Notes: generated by a model from the letters alone, not told the origin. A stretch of 64,000 bases of DNA from Haematococcus lacustris (GCA_030144725.1 JASKMD010000008.1:14092915-14156914), one strand, 5' to 3'; positions 24,951 to 36,611 are shown, numbered from the stretch's first letter. Made by a program: numbers and translations.

Positions 24951-26320
24951 AAGGAACAACATGTTGGACTGTGGGTAATCTCACTCAGCTACTACAATCA
25001 AGTTGTAGCATCCTCGGTCGCACCCTTGATGACTGCAAACCCTACGAAGATGGCACTTTCCCGGGACAGACCACTGGGCTCCTCATCAAAACTAACAGCA
25101 TTATGCTTTGTAAGGCTGACAGCCTGTGTGAAACAACTAGGCCCTATGCATTGTTGCGGGCCCGACCATCAATGCCCCGCCGGTACTCTGCAGCCCGGTG
25201 CAACCACTGCCTGCCTTTGGGCAGCCGGTCATTGACCAGCTTGTAGCCTTGCTGGTACTCCTTGCCAATGGGGCAGAGCCTCAAGGTCATCCCATCTGCA
25301 CAGCTCTATGGGGCGCTGCCTGCTCTCCCCAATGCGCTGCAAGTTCAGGCACCCGTTGGTGTCCCGGTCCAGCCACCTGCCCCCTGGGGGAGCCTGGGGT
25401 GGTGGTAGGGGGAGGGGGAGGGGGGGCTTGGGCAGGGTCAGGGGGGGGGGGCTGGGCAGGGGCAGGGGGAGGTGGGGCCTGGGCTGGGGGAGGGGGGGGT
25501 GGCTGGGCAGGGGCAGGGTTGGGCGGCACCTGATGGCACCACGACAGGCCCCGCACATACTTCGCATGCCGCAGGCTCCAGGCTGGGCGCACCAGCCGCG
25601 GGTTGACCTGGCCTGCTGGGGGTACCCAGTCTGCTGGCCTGGGCTGGTTAGGTGGCAGGTGCAGCTCACAAGGCTGGCGGGCATGCACTGAGGAGCTGAC
25701 ACGGCTGGTGCGGAACTCATCCACGATCACCAGCCGGTCAGGTCTGGGATCTGCGCTGGGCCTGCTGGGCTGCTCCACCACCTTGCGAAACCCCGCCCGC
25801 ACCGCCCCCGCCTTCCACCCACCCTGGCTGAAGTTGCCCGCTCCCAGGAACACAGCCACTCCCCTCTCCTGGTGGTAGTAGTGGCGTGACACCCACTTCA
25901 TCCCATGAAGACCTGGCGCCTCTCTGCAATTACTACCTTGACAGCCTGCCCCTGCCCCTGCCCCTGCCCCTGGTCTTGCTGCCCGCTGCCACTGGCACCT
26001 GCAGACACGGGAAATCACAGCACACGCAAGGCAGGATTTGATGCACGGAGTCGCAATGTCGCGTGGCGCACACTGCGTCGCGTCGTCAGTTAGCTTCGGG
26101 GGAGTCTAGCCTGTCGTTGAGCATCTCGGCTTACCGGCTGCACTCTGCGTGGGAGAGACGGGGCGCTTGCGTTTCGCCCTCGCGGGCATCGCAGAGATTT
26201 AGTTACATTATCCAAGCGGAGTGGCTGTGTTGGGGTGTGCATCAGGTTGGCATCGAACCGGAGTGCCGGCAACCGGAGTGGAGCGGAAGTGAGGTCCATT
26301 ACATATCAATTACATGGAGC
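24951..26320 (-). pseudogene. Fanzor-like family B, internally deleted copy 2
   Basis: The right boundary (5' end) matches the 44 kb and 49.9 kb copies up to ATATCAATTACATGGAGC. The left end starts inside the shared 3' region, so the last bases of the element are missing. Coding parts kept on the minus strand are the extreme N-terminal segment (VKVVIAERRQV near 25930), VSRHYYHQERGVAVFLGAGN, the RuvC-II block VDEFRTSRVSSSVH, and the tail after RuvC-III. The repeat-filled intron and the region with RuvC-I are deleted, with a novel junction near 25900. A frameshift in the proline-rich linker puts the RuvC-III block out of frame. It cannot encode a nuclease. Confidence 0.85.
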
Positions 26321-26608
26321 ATGTTCTCAGAGGAGCGGGCTGCACCAGGTCTGCACTTGAGGCAAGGAACTCGCGATACAAAGGGGGATCCTTCCTGCCA
26401 GACCACAGTCACCCCAGACGCGCTTGGACCACAGATCTGTGGCCACCCAGCAAAGCCTAGGCTATACTTCACACAGGCAAATTAGTGCGGATATTCGTCA
26501 TCCTAGGGGGGTAGTTTTTTAATGCGGTTCGCCTCGGATTGTCCTTGCGAATCCAACGCCACTTGACGCTTGTTGAAATTCTGAGTATGTGAGCAGTTGG
26601 AGTGTAGG
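26321..26608. other. No gene seen
   Basis: This is the flank of the deleted Fanzor copy. I see no exon or repeat structure. Confidence 0.5.
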
Positions 26609-26716
26609 TACCTACAGTACTGTAGATGTCTACAGTACTGTAGATGTCTACAGAACTGTAGATGTCTACAGTACTGTAGGTGTCTACAGTACTGTAGACA
26701 TCTACAGTACTGTAGG
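26609..26716. repeat. Palindromic satellite, cluster 1 (about six units)
   Basis: The core CTACAGTACTGTAG, a perfect 14-bp palindrome, is repeated with 4-bp spacers such as ATGT, GTGT or ACAT. One unit is changed to CTACAGAACTGTAG. Confidence 0.9.
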
Positions 26717-27442
26717 TCAGATTTGACAAGGTCTCTTGTAAATATGGTACCATGCTGTTCTTCACATTCAAACCACCATTTGCTACCGCGATTGCACCGT
26801 CAGCTTCTGCGTGCTATAAATAGTGAGAGGCGTCGAAGCGTAGGCCCGCAAGCTCGATATGGATATTTGTGCCGAAAGTTGTGTCCACGCAATAAGGTCG
26901 CCATAGGGAGCTACATACATACCTGTAAGGTCTAAGGCCGGGGCCCGTCTCTATCGCAAGCTAGGTCCGTTCTGTCGGTTGTACTGGGTACCTCGGCTTG
27001 CAAGCTCCCGCAAAGCTGTGGATGTTGATGATGCCCCGCAATCACAACAACCTCCTGCACCGCACCCTCCCGTGTAGTATCGAGTGCGGCAGAGATTGCC
27101 CCAAAAGTTGTTTGCGGTTGGCCCTCAACCATCCATCATTACATCTAACCTCACATCATTACATCATGACTCTTAGCCTACATCATTACATCACCACTTG
27201 TGGTCCTGGCAATCACTGCATGCATGGTATGGGCAAGGGATCTGACTCTTGCAAGGGTTGGTCTCAGGGTCGATACCTAACCCTAGAGGCTGAATAATGC
27301 TGGGCTCGGCAACATAGGCACGCTTTGTTGTCAGCGCATTTGCATAGCACTGTCGGGATAGCAAACGAGCTTGGGCTACATTGAGTTGTTCCTGCATGGG
27401 GGTGAAGGGGGCATGGGGTTTAAGGATGCATGGGGGGAAGGC
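26717..27442. other. No gene recognised between satellite clusters
   Basis: There is no convincing exon. The sequence CATTACATC is repeated several times near 27135-27195. The phrase GGTCGATACCTAACC near 27269 recurs at 28230 on the far side of cluster 2. Confidence 0.45.
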
Positions 27443-28041
27443 AGCTACAGTACTGTAGGGGTCTACAGTACTGTAGACACCTACAGTACTGTAGACACAA
27501 ACAGTACTGTAGACACCTACAGTACTGTAGACATCTTACAGTACTGTAGACACCTACAGTACTGTAGACACCTACAGTACTGTAGACACCTACAGTACTG
27601 TAGACATCTTACAGTACTGTAGACACCTACAGTACTGTAGACACCTACAGTACTGTAGACACCTACAGTACTGTAGACACATACAGTACTGTAGACATCT
27701 TACAGTACTGTAGACACCTACAGTACTGTAGACACAAACAGTACTGTAGACACCTACAGTACTGTAGACATCTTACAGTACTGTAGACACCTACAGTACT
27801 GTAGACACCTACAGTACTGTAGACACCTACAGTACTGTAGACATCTTACAGTACTGTAGACACCTACAGTACTGTAGACACCTACAGTACTGTAGACACC
27901 TACAGTACTGTAGACATCTTACAGTACTGTAGACACCTACAGTACTGTAGGTACCTACAGTACTGTAGACATCTACAGTACTGTAGACATCTACAGTACT
28001 GTAGACACCTACAGTACTGTAGACACCTACAGTACTGTAGG
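27443..28041. repeat. Palindromic satellite, cluster 2 (about 33 units)
   Basis: The same 14-bp palindrome CTACAGTACTGTAG alternates with ACAC or ACATCTTA spacers in an 18-20 bp period. A longer-order pattern of three ACAC spacers followed by one ACATCTT spacer recurs. Each unit can form a hairpin. Confidence 0.95.
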
Positions 28042-28232
28042 CAGCAGCAGCATGGGTGGCAGCAGCAGCAGGGGGGGGGGGGCAGCAGCAGCAGTAGGGG
28101 GGCAGCAGCAGCAGCAGGGGCGCAGCAGCAGCAGCAGGGGCGCAGCAGCAGCAGCAGCAGTAGGGGGGCAGCAGCAGCAGCAGCAGGGGGGCAGCAGCAG
28201 CAGTAGCAGTAGCAGCAGCAGCAGTAGCAGGG
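28042..28232 (+). repeat. GCA/CAG-rich trinucleotide tract with G runs
   Basis: Blocks of GCA repeats alternate with GGGG and TAGGGG interruptions directly after the palindromic satellite. The translated Gln/Cys/Ala frames are not genes. Confidence 0.9.
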
Positions 28233-28484
28233 TCGATACCTAACCAATTGGCACCAGGAAGGGGATGCAAGGCTGCTGGCCTCAAGGCTGGAGGCAAGGC
28301 AGGAGGCTGGGTGTACATCATGGCATGTAGTCGGGGAGGCGTGGGGAGGGCATGGCCTGGCTGGGGTCCCACCAGATCCTGCATGTGCTGCTGTGGTGCC
28401 AGGATCCCATCCCTCAGGCCTGGTGGGCTTGCTGCAGTCCAGGTTTCTCTCGCAGGGCTAGGGCCTGTTCACAGCTGAGCCGAC

Positions 28485-28508
28485 CTGGCTGGTGCGGAAC
28501 TCATCCAC
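28485..28508 (-). repeat. Fanzor family B exon relic (RuvC-II region)
   Basis: GGCTGGTGCGGAACTCATCC matches the sequence encoding DEFRTS in the family B copies. Only about 22 bases align, so this is a very short decayed piece or a local copy. Confidence 0.4.
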
Positions 28509-29096
28509 TGTTTCATCTATGTACCAGTGTGTCACCAAGGCTCTGACTCAGGTGTTCCCAACTAACATGAAATGACAGGAAACCGACCCTTGGCAGTAGG
28601 ACGGCTGTAACTCTGCACTCACTGCGCCAAATATTATGCTAGATGATTCACAATGTAGCCAACCCGGCCAGCTACCTTTCACCCATCCAGAATAGTTTTA
28701 CACTCAGTAAGCCGTGCACAGCAAAGCATTAAAGTTAGTGATTTAAATCTAAGCCGTTGCGGGGCATGCAGTCATCGCTTCGACCGCCCGCGTCGCTCAG
28801 GCTGCTCTACATGAGCGTGCGCGCCGGCAGCAGCAGTCGGATCGGAAAGCGGTTGCGGCGATGTGGCAATGAGCCCACCTCCCCCCCATACCTTGAGGGC
28901 AATGCCACAGCTCGACCATCTCGACTTACAACATGCTACTTACTAGGTTAAGCTCCTCTCAGACAGTGTTACAAGCAGTCATACTCAGATAAGCTACAAG
29001 CTCACTTTGGTCTGTGACCCCCAACTCCCTTAGCCAATCTCAGGACCAGGGCCATGCAGTCAGTCGCACAACTTTACACCATGACCGAGTTTGGAC

Positions 29097-30489
29097 CAGG
29101 GCTGTGACAAGACGTCGTCTGCAGACGAAAAGACGACGTCTGTCGTCTACGACGTCTTTTCGTCTCAACCACCCGTCTTTCGTCTGCCAATCTGTAGACA
29201 TGTCTGTCAATCCGTGTGACAAGTGGCCGTCCCTGTGACTGCTTGCGGCCCGTGTCTGAGCGTTGCGATGGATCCGCCAGGCTCATCAAATGCGCGTAGG
29301 CGGATGCTATCGGCGATGCAGCAGCCTTCCATGCCCACTGCTGCACACGCAGACGCCCATCGTCCGCAATGAACTCTGTATCGAGTACTGCTGCAGCCGA
29401 AATAGCAAAGACTGATAGTTGCGTGGCCAGCAAGCTGGCAGCAAGCTCGACCCAAGAGCTCCTGACGCCAGCCCATGCTTTGTTCACGTGTGGGTTGTGC
29501 ACGAAGCTATCCCCTTCAGCGTGGTGGAGTCGCCAACGTTCCAAGCCATCGTGTCGTCCTTGAACCCATCGTTTGTGCTGCCATTTCGCTACTCGGTGGG
29601 TGTTGTCTTCTTGTGCACTAATACTTGTACGGTGTCTACTTGGTGGCTGCAGGCTGACATCCAGTCTGACATCCAGTCTGACACAGTTGACATCTTGTCT
29701 GACACAGCAAACATGGCAGATGTGTTCTTCGGCGCAACAGCTGTTGAAATGCACTATGAACAGCAAGCTGCGTTGGTGGCTCAAGGGCAGCTACCTTCAC
29801 TGCACGCGTGTTTGGTGGCTGCCAAGCAGCAAACCACCCCCTCCCAGTTTGCAGATCCCTCACTCTTCTGCTTGCAGCCACACCTCGCAGGCACCCCAGT
29901 GGCTATCGCCTTGTCTTGGCTGGGGCGGCAGCAAGAGCTGCAACAGCAGGAATACAGCCAAGCTTGGCTGGCTGGCAGTAGGGCGCTGCTAGCAGAAGCT
30001 CTTCCCCTTTTCAAAGCGCGCTTGCGGTATGGTGACAGCCAGGTGCTGTACTTGGCAGCCATTGTGGACCCTCGCTTCAAGATGTTGGACTTCCAGTTCA
30101 GCCCTGCCCAGTTCAGCCCTGCCGTGCCCAGAGCAGGTCCTGTCCCAGCTGGTCATTGTTGATGGCAGCCAAGCAGATCAGCCACTGGCCATAGAGCTCG
30201 TGGGCTGCAATACTTCCTTAGCTCTGGCTTGTCTACATTATGCCTCTCTGAGCTCATGCATCAGATGTGAAATGGAGGATCGCGTTCGTATCAACGTGTA
30301 AGCATCTGCAAGTTTACAAAGATGTAAATAGGAAGAACAGAAGAAGCTTAGCAAATGCAAAATGTTGGACGCATGCAGCCGGAAAATGTAGCAGACGGTT
30401 CGGTTGTCGTCTATAGACGAGTAGACAATCCGTCTTTCGTCTGTTCGTCTACAGTCTAGTCTTTTCGTCTGGTCGTCTTCACAGCCCTG
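29097..30489. mobile_element. hAT element with 8-bp duplication GTTTGGAC
   Basis: GTTTGGAC is at 29089-29096 and 30490-30497. The TIRs are CAGGGCTGTGA, the Ac-type CAGGG start. Subterminal regions on both sides carry many GACGAAAAGACG and CGTCTTTCGTCTG motifs, the usual transposase-binding pattern of hAT ends. The 1.4-kb length and the partial gene show it is a deletion derivative. Confidence 0.9.
29419..30162 (+). pseudogene. hAT transposase, central fragment
   Basis: The frame encodes VVHEAIPFSVVESPTFQAIV, a motif common near the start of the hAT transposase core, and later LYLAAIVDPRFKMLDF, typical of the RNase-H-like region. The BED finger and the C-terminal hATC dimerisation domain are absent. 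An intron may lie near 29600-29660, since residues there do not look like the family. It is therefore inactive and would need a transposase supplied elsewhere. Confidence 0.75.
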
Positions 30490-31150
30490 GTTTGGACTGG
30501 GCTCCTCTAGGAGTTACGCTCCCCTACATGCCATCCACCTGCGTGCAAAGTTTCATAGCTCGACTGCCACCCCACAGCCCCGTGGCCCTGATTCTGCTTG
30601 GAGAAGATGATGTCACTTTGAAGATGTTAAACTGATAGAGGCCTGGGCTGTTTAACGTGCGGTTTGTTGTACTAAATGCGCCAAGGGGTCAAGAACAAAC
30701 ATTTTGTGGCCATTTTCCTGTGGGTGCAGCGGGTGCAACACAGTGGAGGACACAGTGGAGGAGGGGGGTGTAAGCCGGGTGATACCTTAGTGTTCGCCGA
30801 CCCAGAAGGTGTATTCGGCGGAAGCGAGCGCAAAACAATGTTTAAATCACCCCGTCTAGGTCGCGTTGGGTGTTTGCCGGACATTCCATTTGTGCACAAC
30901 CAGCTCACTACGCTAGGTAGATGGGGCCTCAGCGATGTGGCTCACCGTGCCAAGGAGACCCGTCTCGCCGATGTGATTTGTTCGCGGGCACATGTGGCAG
31001 TACGCGAGCAGAGAATCCAATGGCTAGCGCTGATGGTCAGATTACGCGGACTAAACCGCCAATGCCAATGTGATAAACGCTATCGAAAACAGTGCAGTAT
31101 TGAGAGAGTACTTGCATGAAGATTACCAACCCCATGTTGGGAACACCTGA

Positions 31151-31338
31151 CTCTGAGGCTGACCCTGCGTCTAGGCAGGTGCAAACTATGAAGAGCATTG
31201 GGAACCTGCAGGTGGGAGCTGTGCTGGCGGGCTGGGTAGCAAGCCTGCGCATAAAAACAACGGACAGCCAGGCCTGCAGTGCTCAGCGCAATCAACCTTG
31301 TAGCTAGTGCGTGACACGGGGCGCTGTTCCTGCCATCA
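31151..31338. other. Short spacer, no gene seen
   Basis: This is host or older repeat DNA between the 15-bp-TIR element and the family A Fanzor element. Confidence 0.4.
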
Positions 31339-31431
31339 GGCTGAGGCGTAAGGCGGCACACTTTCGGTTCAGCTAGGCTTCTAGCATTGACTGCACACCT
31401 CTTGTAGCGTCACACAACCGTGTATTTTCAC

Positions 31432-32834
31432 GGGAAACCCAAGTTGCTTGAAAAGGGCACCGCCCGTCGCACTGCGCATCGCGTGGTGGCTAAGGACAAG
31501 CGGAAGGGTAGCGACAAGCACAAGAAGGACCCGGGAAAGAAACAGAAAGGTTCGTGTCTCTAGCAGACTGTGGGCTACGTGAGTTACGCGTTGTGTGATA
31601 ACCCGTCGCTCCTGTTGGTTCCATCGCAGCGTCTCGTTCCCCTCAAGGCAAGCAACGACAGGAGCGTCGGGATGGCTGGACCACGCGCAGAAGTCAGGTG
31701 CCGCCCCCGCCTTATGTGTCCCCGCACTGTTTATGTCCCCGCAGTGTGTCTTGGCCTGTCAAAATGGCAACTGTGCTTGGCTGCAGGTCATCAAGGTCCC
31801 CGAGGGCGCTGTGCTGCGCGGCTGCAAGAAGACGAGGCGCAAGCTGCGTGAGCCCCTCCGGCTGCGGGCTGAAATCCACTCCCAGCTCCGCGTCATCGCT
31901 TCACTGTTTGTCTTGCGCATTTCTCTGACGTGCCTGGTGGGCTACCCTACCCCGGGCTTCCCCAGCGCCCCTCAGCCTCCAGCCGTTTAGCCCCCCCAAC
32001 CCCTGATGCTCCCCCTCCACCCCCACTACCCCCACGTGCCCATGCCCAGCCTGCCCTTGCCCTGCCTGCCAGCATGGAGTGTGACATCGACTCTGACTCC
32101 GAGTCAGACTGTGGCTCAGAGCCAGAGCCACAGTCTGACTCGGAGTCAGAGCCAGAACCTGAGCCAGTCACGCAACCCGCCCAAAGGCGCTGCAGCGCCC
32201 CCGCCTGGCAGCCCTTGGACCCGCAGCACCCACTGGCCCCCCCATGCCCCTCGATTGCGAGGACCCAGCGATGCTGAGGCAGCTGAAAGACTTCTGCAAG
32301 TTCTTCGCCAACCCCAACTTCAAGACATGATACAACCAGCTGCAGCGGCGCCTTGTGCGCCCAGGGCAGCACCGCCACCCCATGCTCATGCCAGTCTTTG
32401 AGGACCCCAGCAACCAGGCGCTGCTGGCCAAGCTGCAGGAGCTGGGCAGCATCAACCTGGCGGGTGACGCCAACAACACTCCATGCAGCTGGCGGTGTGT
32501 AACGTGCGGGAGTTGTCAACCACGCACCCCACAGGATGACCTAGCCTAAATGCCATGTACACGAGCTTAGAGCGGGGTAGCTCGTTGGGCTGTGAACCCA
32601 CTGTTCCCTTTACAGGGTTCAGAGTACCTTATGGCCAGCATCACACTTGCATGCGCCGTACAACTGTAACGTGCGGGAGTTGTCAACCACGCACCCCACA
32701 GGATGACCTAGCCTAAATGCCATGTACACGAGCTTAGAGCGGGGTAGCTCGTTGGGCTGTGAACCCACTGTTCCCTTTACAGGGTTCAGAGTACCTTATG
32801 GCCAGCATCACACTTGCATGCGCCGTACAACTGT
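31432..32834 (+). pseudogene. Decayed upstream gene portion of the family A element
   Basis: Likely exons encode a lysine-rich block (AKDKRKGSDKHKKDPGKKQK, to 31551), VIKVPEGAVLRGCKKTRRKL (from 31788 after CTGCAG), an acidic run of Asp/Ser/Glu/Pro near 32080-32170, and MLRQLKDFCKFFANPNFKT. An in-frame TGA then precedes YNQLQRRLVRPG and LMPVFEDPSNQALLAKLQEL. NVRELSTTHPT and EYLMASITLACAVQL occur at the end. I do not recognise these domains. They may be the N-terminal part of the Fanzor-like protein or a separate element gene. Unit 32501-32667 is tandemly duplicated at 32668-32834. Confidence 0.45.
32501..32834 (+). repeat. 167-bp tandem duplication
   Basis: AACGTGCGGGAGTTGTCAAC starts both units, at 32501 and 32668. 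The units are almost identical, so the duplication is recent. It disrupts the gene portion above. Confidence 0.9.
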
Positions 32835-33316
32835 TACATTCCTCCCCTCCTACAAGGCAGCTTCCCCTCTCCGCCGCACCCTTGGCGACTCGCGGTCTGA
32901 CATCATGTCAGCCGCTGGACACAGCCGACGGAATACACCGTGGCCTTGCAAGAGCCTAGCACCCACACACCCATGTGTGCTTCATGTGCATGTAACTTCA
33001 TGCATGCACCATGTGTGGCAAGCTTGCATTCACCATGTGCATGCAACATGTGCCAACATGCATGCAACAGCAAGCAACCATGCGTGTCAATAGCTCATTG
33101 ACCGAGCATGGCACAACCATGCAACTCTTATGCATGGGTTTGTGATCTGCAGCACGACATGCATGCATCATACACATGCATCATGCATACATCATGCATG
33201 TGCACCAGCGGCCAGCGGTGTCCAGCATCCAGAACATGTCACGTGCGGCGCAAAGCGATAGCCTAGCAGGACACCATGAACAGCCGTGATCAGGCAATGA
33301 AGAGCCATAGCCAGCC

Positions 33317-33732
33317 ATGCCAGCCATGCCAGCCATGCCAGCCATGCCAGCCATGCCAGCCATGCCAGCCATGCCAGCCATGCCAGCCATGCCAGCCATG
33401 CCAGCCATGCCAGCCATGCCAGCCATGCCAGCCATGCCAGCCATGCCGGCCATGCCAGTCATGCCAGCCATGCCAGTCACGCCAGCCACGCCAGCCATGC
33501 CAGCCACGCCAGCCATGCCAGCCACGCCAGCCATGCCGGTTGTGCCAGTCATGCCGGCCATGCCAGCCATGCCGGCCATGCCAGCCATGCCAGCCATGCC
33601 AGCCATGCCAGCCATGCCAGCCATGCCGGCTGTGCCAGTCATGCCAGCCATGCCGGCTGTGCCAGTCATGCCAGCCATGCCAGCCATGCCAGCCATGCCA
33701 GCCATGCCAGCCATGCCAGCCATGCCAGCCAT
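33317..33732 (+). repeat. 9-bp minisatellite ATGCCAGCC, about 46 units
   Basis: The unit is almost perfect in the first third and shows CGCCAGCC, GTCATGCC and GGCTGTGCC variants later. All frames are open, giving Met-Pro-Ala, Gln-Pro-Cys and Gly-Trp-His repeats. None should be treated as a gene. Confidence 0.95.
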
Positions 33733-33794
33733 AACAAGCATAAGACCTTGTCACTTTGTCTTGGCCAACATCATGAGGACATCTTCACGAGGAT

Positions 33795-35774
33795 GACCTG
33801 ACCTGACCTGACCTGACCTGACCTGACCTGACCTGACCTGACCTGACCTGACCTGACCTGACCTGACCTGACCTGACCTGACCTGACCTGACCTGACCTG
33901 ACCTGACCTGACCTGACCTGACCTGACCTGACCTGACCTGACCTGACCTGACCTGACCTGACCTGACCTGACCTGACCTGACCTGACCTGACCTGACCTG
34001 ACCTGACCTGACCTGACCTGACCTGACCTGACCTGACCTGACCTGACCTGACCTGACCTGACCTGACCTGACCTGACCTGACCTGACCTGACCTGACCTG
34101 ACCTGACCTGACCTGACCTGACCTGACCTGACCTGACCTGACCTGACCTGACCTGACCTGACCTGACCTGACCTGACCTGACCTGACCTGACCTGACCTG
34201 ACCTGACCTGACCTGACCTGACCTGACCTGACCTGACCTGACCTGACCTGACCTGACCTGACCTGACCTGACCTGACCTGACCTGACCTGACCTGACCTG
34301 ACCTGACCTGACCTGACCTGACCTGACCTGACCTGACCTGACCTGACCTGACCTGACCTGACCTGACCTGACCTGACCTGACCTGACCTGACCTGACCTG
34401 ACCTGACCTGACCTGACCTGACCTGACCTGACCTGACCTGACCTGACCTGACCTGACCTGACCTGACCTGACCTGACCTGACCTGACCTGACCTGACCTG
34501 ACCTGACCTGACCTGACCTGACCTGACCTGACCTGACCTGACCTGACCTGACCTGACCTGACCTGACCTGACCTGACCTGACCTGACCTGACCTGACCTG
34601 ACCTGACCTGACCTGACCTGACCTGACCTGACCTGACCTGACCTGACCTGACCTGACCTGACCTGACCTGACCTGACCTGACCTGACCTGACCTGACCTG
34701 ACCTGACCTGACCTGACCTGACCTGACCTGACCTGACCTGACCTGACCTGACCTGACCTGACCTGACCTGACCTGACCTGACCTGACCTGACCTGACCTG
34801 ACCTGACCTGACCTGACCTGACCTGACCTGACCTGACCTGACCTGACCTGACCTGACCTGACCTGACCTGACCTGACCTGACCTGACCTGACCTGACCTG
34901 ACCTGACCTGACCTGACCTGACCTGACCTGACCTGACCTGACCTGACCTGACCTGACCTGACCTGACCTGACCTGACCTGACCTGACCTGACCTGACCTG
35001 ACCTGACCTGACCTGACCTGACCTGACCTGACCTGACCTGACCTGACCTGACCTGACCTGACCTGACCTGACCTGACCTGACCTGACCTGACCTGACCTG
35101 ACCTGACCTGACCTGACCTGACCTGACCTGACCTGACCTGACCTGACCTGACCTGACCTGACCTGACCTGACCTGACCTGACCTGACCTGACCTGACCTG
35201 ACCTGACCTGACCTGACCTGACCTGACCTGACCTGACCTGACCTGACCTGACCTGACCTGACCTGACCTGACCTGACCTGACCTGACCTGACCTGACCTG
35301 ACCTGACCTGACCTGACCTGACCTGACCTGACCTGACCTGACCTGACCTGACCTGACCTGACCTGACCTGACCTGACCTGACCTGACCTGACCTGACCTG
35401 ACCTGACCTGACCTGACCTGACCTGACCTGACCTGACCTGACCTGACCTGACCTGACCTGACCTGACCTGACCTGACCTGACCTGACCTGACCTGACCTG
35501 ACCTGACCTGACCTGACCTGACCTGACCTGACCTGACCTGACCTGACCTGACCTGACCTGACCTGACCTGACCTGACCTGACCTGACCTGACCTGACCTG
35601 ACCTGACCTGACCTGACCTGACCTGACCTGACCTGACCTGACCTGACCTGACCTGACCTGACCTGACCTGACCTGACCTGACCTGACCTGACCTGACCTG
35701 ACCTGACCTGACCTGACCTGACCTGACCTGACCTGACCTGACCTGACCTGACCTGACCTGACCTGACCTGACCT
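33795..35774 (+). repeat. Pentanucleotide array ACCTG, about 396 perfect units
   Basis: Nearly 2 kb of uninterrupted ACCTG (GGTCA on the minus strand). In the direction of the downstream Fanzor exon it reads as CTGAC repeats. The short family B intron uses CTGACC/CTGAC units in the same sense orientation. It directly precedes the RuvC-III exon of the family A gene, so it may be an expanded intron. A perfect array of this size may also be mis-sized in the assembly. Confidence 0.95.
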
Positions 35775-35825
35775 GATACCTGACCTGTACCTGACCTGAC
35801 CTTATACCTGAACTGACCTTATACC

Positions 35826-36262
35826 TATTGTGTGCGGGTATGGCATCATTGCCAAGAGCTCGGAGCTGAAGGCCGCCACCCTGGACAAGGGGCATGTGGC
35901 GGACCTGATAGAGGAGGCCGACAAGCACCGTCGCCTATTGGGCATGCCAAGCGCAGCAAGCGCACCGAGGCTGAGCCGGCAGCTGAGCCCACCAAGGGCA
36001 AAGGCAAGGGCAAGGGCAAGGCTGCCAAAGCCAAGCCAGCCCCAAAGCCAGGCAGATGGCTGGACAGGGACTGCAATGCAGCTCTGAACATGCGGCGCAT
36101 TGGGGAGAGCAGGTGGCGGCCGCTGGAGCTGTGCTACTGGCCAGACCAGGGAGCGCTGCCAGCCAAGGGCAAGGAGTATCCTGGCCTGGGCTACAAGCGG
36201 CTGCAAGACAAGCCACCAAAGGCCCAGCAGCAGCAGCAGCAGCAGCCTGTTGAGGCACAGTA
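35826..36262 (+). pseudogene. Fanzor-like family A, C-terminal exon with RuvC-III
   Basis: The frame ending at 36262 encodes a Lys/Gly/Pro-rich linker and then GRWLDRDCNAALNMRRIGES, a clear RuvC-III motif of the TnpB/Fanzor type (DRDxNAAxN). After it come RPLELCYW, GKEYPGLGYKRL and a poly-Gln tail. Upstream, before the linker, the region starting CGYGIIAKSSELKAATLDKG is in another frame and may be a separate exon. RuvC-I and RuvC-II are not identifiable upstream, where arrays replace the sequence. The 254-nt 3' end follows 14 bases after the stop. Confidence 0.75.
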
Positions 36263-36276
36263 GTGTGTGCCCCCCC

Positions 36277-36530
36277 CATCTGAGCTGTCATCAGCTTACA
36301 ATTAGTGCATGTTTTGTCATGCCAAGTCTACACTATAGCCCTTAGGGGTCAGGCATTAATGTAGGTGGTAGGCGGCTCATGTGCCATGTGCACTGGGTTT
36401 ACTCCACACAGCCCAATAACACCGTTTGAGTCGGGCCACTATTGCCCGCTAGTATATACCCGCTAGTGGCTGCTAGTGGCTACTACTGGTCCGGCTCATA
36501 TGGAGGCCCTAGTGAGGGACAAGGGGGCTG
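36277..36530 (+). repeat. Fanzor family A 3' end, full-length copy downstream of the gene
   Basis: It has the same 254-base length as the copy at 1-254. The hairpin arms are at 36422-36438 and 36487-36503. One pair is G-U here and one is mismatched. It is the only copy with its RuvC-III exon attached, which fixes the orientation of the family. Confidence 0.9.
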
Positions 36531-36611
36531 AGGCGTAGGGCGTGCCCGATATTAATATCTGCCTGATGTTTTGGGTAGTAGAGGTATTAATACCGGTACT
36601 AGAGGTATTAA

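Larger units (their letters stand above)
28548..31150. mobile_element. DNA transposon with 15-bp TIRs, carrying a nested hAT
   Basis: The ends are TCAGGTGTTCCCAAC at 28548-28562 and its exact complement at 31136-31150. The flanks are CTCTGAC and CTCTGAG, a 7-bp duplication with one mismatch. The right terminal 37 bases match the left end of the element at 4363, so this is the same family inverted. A hAT (29097-30489) lies inside it. Without the nested element it would be about 1.2 kb. The only long frame left (30676-31119, +) has no recognised motif and may be a remnant of its protein. Confidence 0.75.
31339..36535 (+). mobile_element. Fanzor family A element, long copy
   Basis: GGCTGAGGCGTAAGGC lies at 31339-31354. 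The same 16 bases follow the 3' end as GGCTGAGGCG at 36526-36535 and TAAGGC at 39664-39669, now split by the hAT that inserted into this repeat. The enclosed 5.2 kb contains decayed N-terminal coding pieces, two large tandem arrays, the RuvC-III exon and the full 254-nt 3' end. This is the only family A copy in the window with a definable left edge. Confidence 0.7.

Noticed and set aside
24951..26320. Copy 2 as a retrocopy because it lacks the intron
   Set aside because: The deletion also removes exon sequence on the far side of the intron and leaves a non-splice junction, so it is an internal deletion.
26609..28041. CRISPR-like regular repeats
   Set aside because: The spacers are 4-8 bases and not unique, and the genome is eukaryotic. 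It is a palindromic satellite.
32737..32800. tRNA-His-like anticodon loop (CTGTGAA within TGGG/CCCA), present twice
   Set aside because: The D arm is only roughly formed, the T arm does not pair, and there is no acceptor stem. It is part of a 167-bp tandem duplication.
33181..33796. Long frames of Met-Pro-Ala, Gln-Pro-Cys and Gly-Trp-His repeats on both strands
   Set aside because: All are readings of the 9-bp minisatellite. No flanking coding sequence continues them.
33751..35928. A 725-codon open frame of Arg-Ser-Gly-Gln-Val repeats
   Set aside because: A 5-bp repeat without stops is open in all its frames. It is the ACCTG array, with no start context or other domain.
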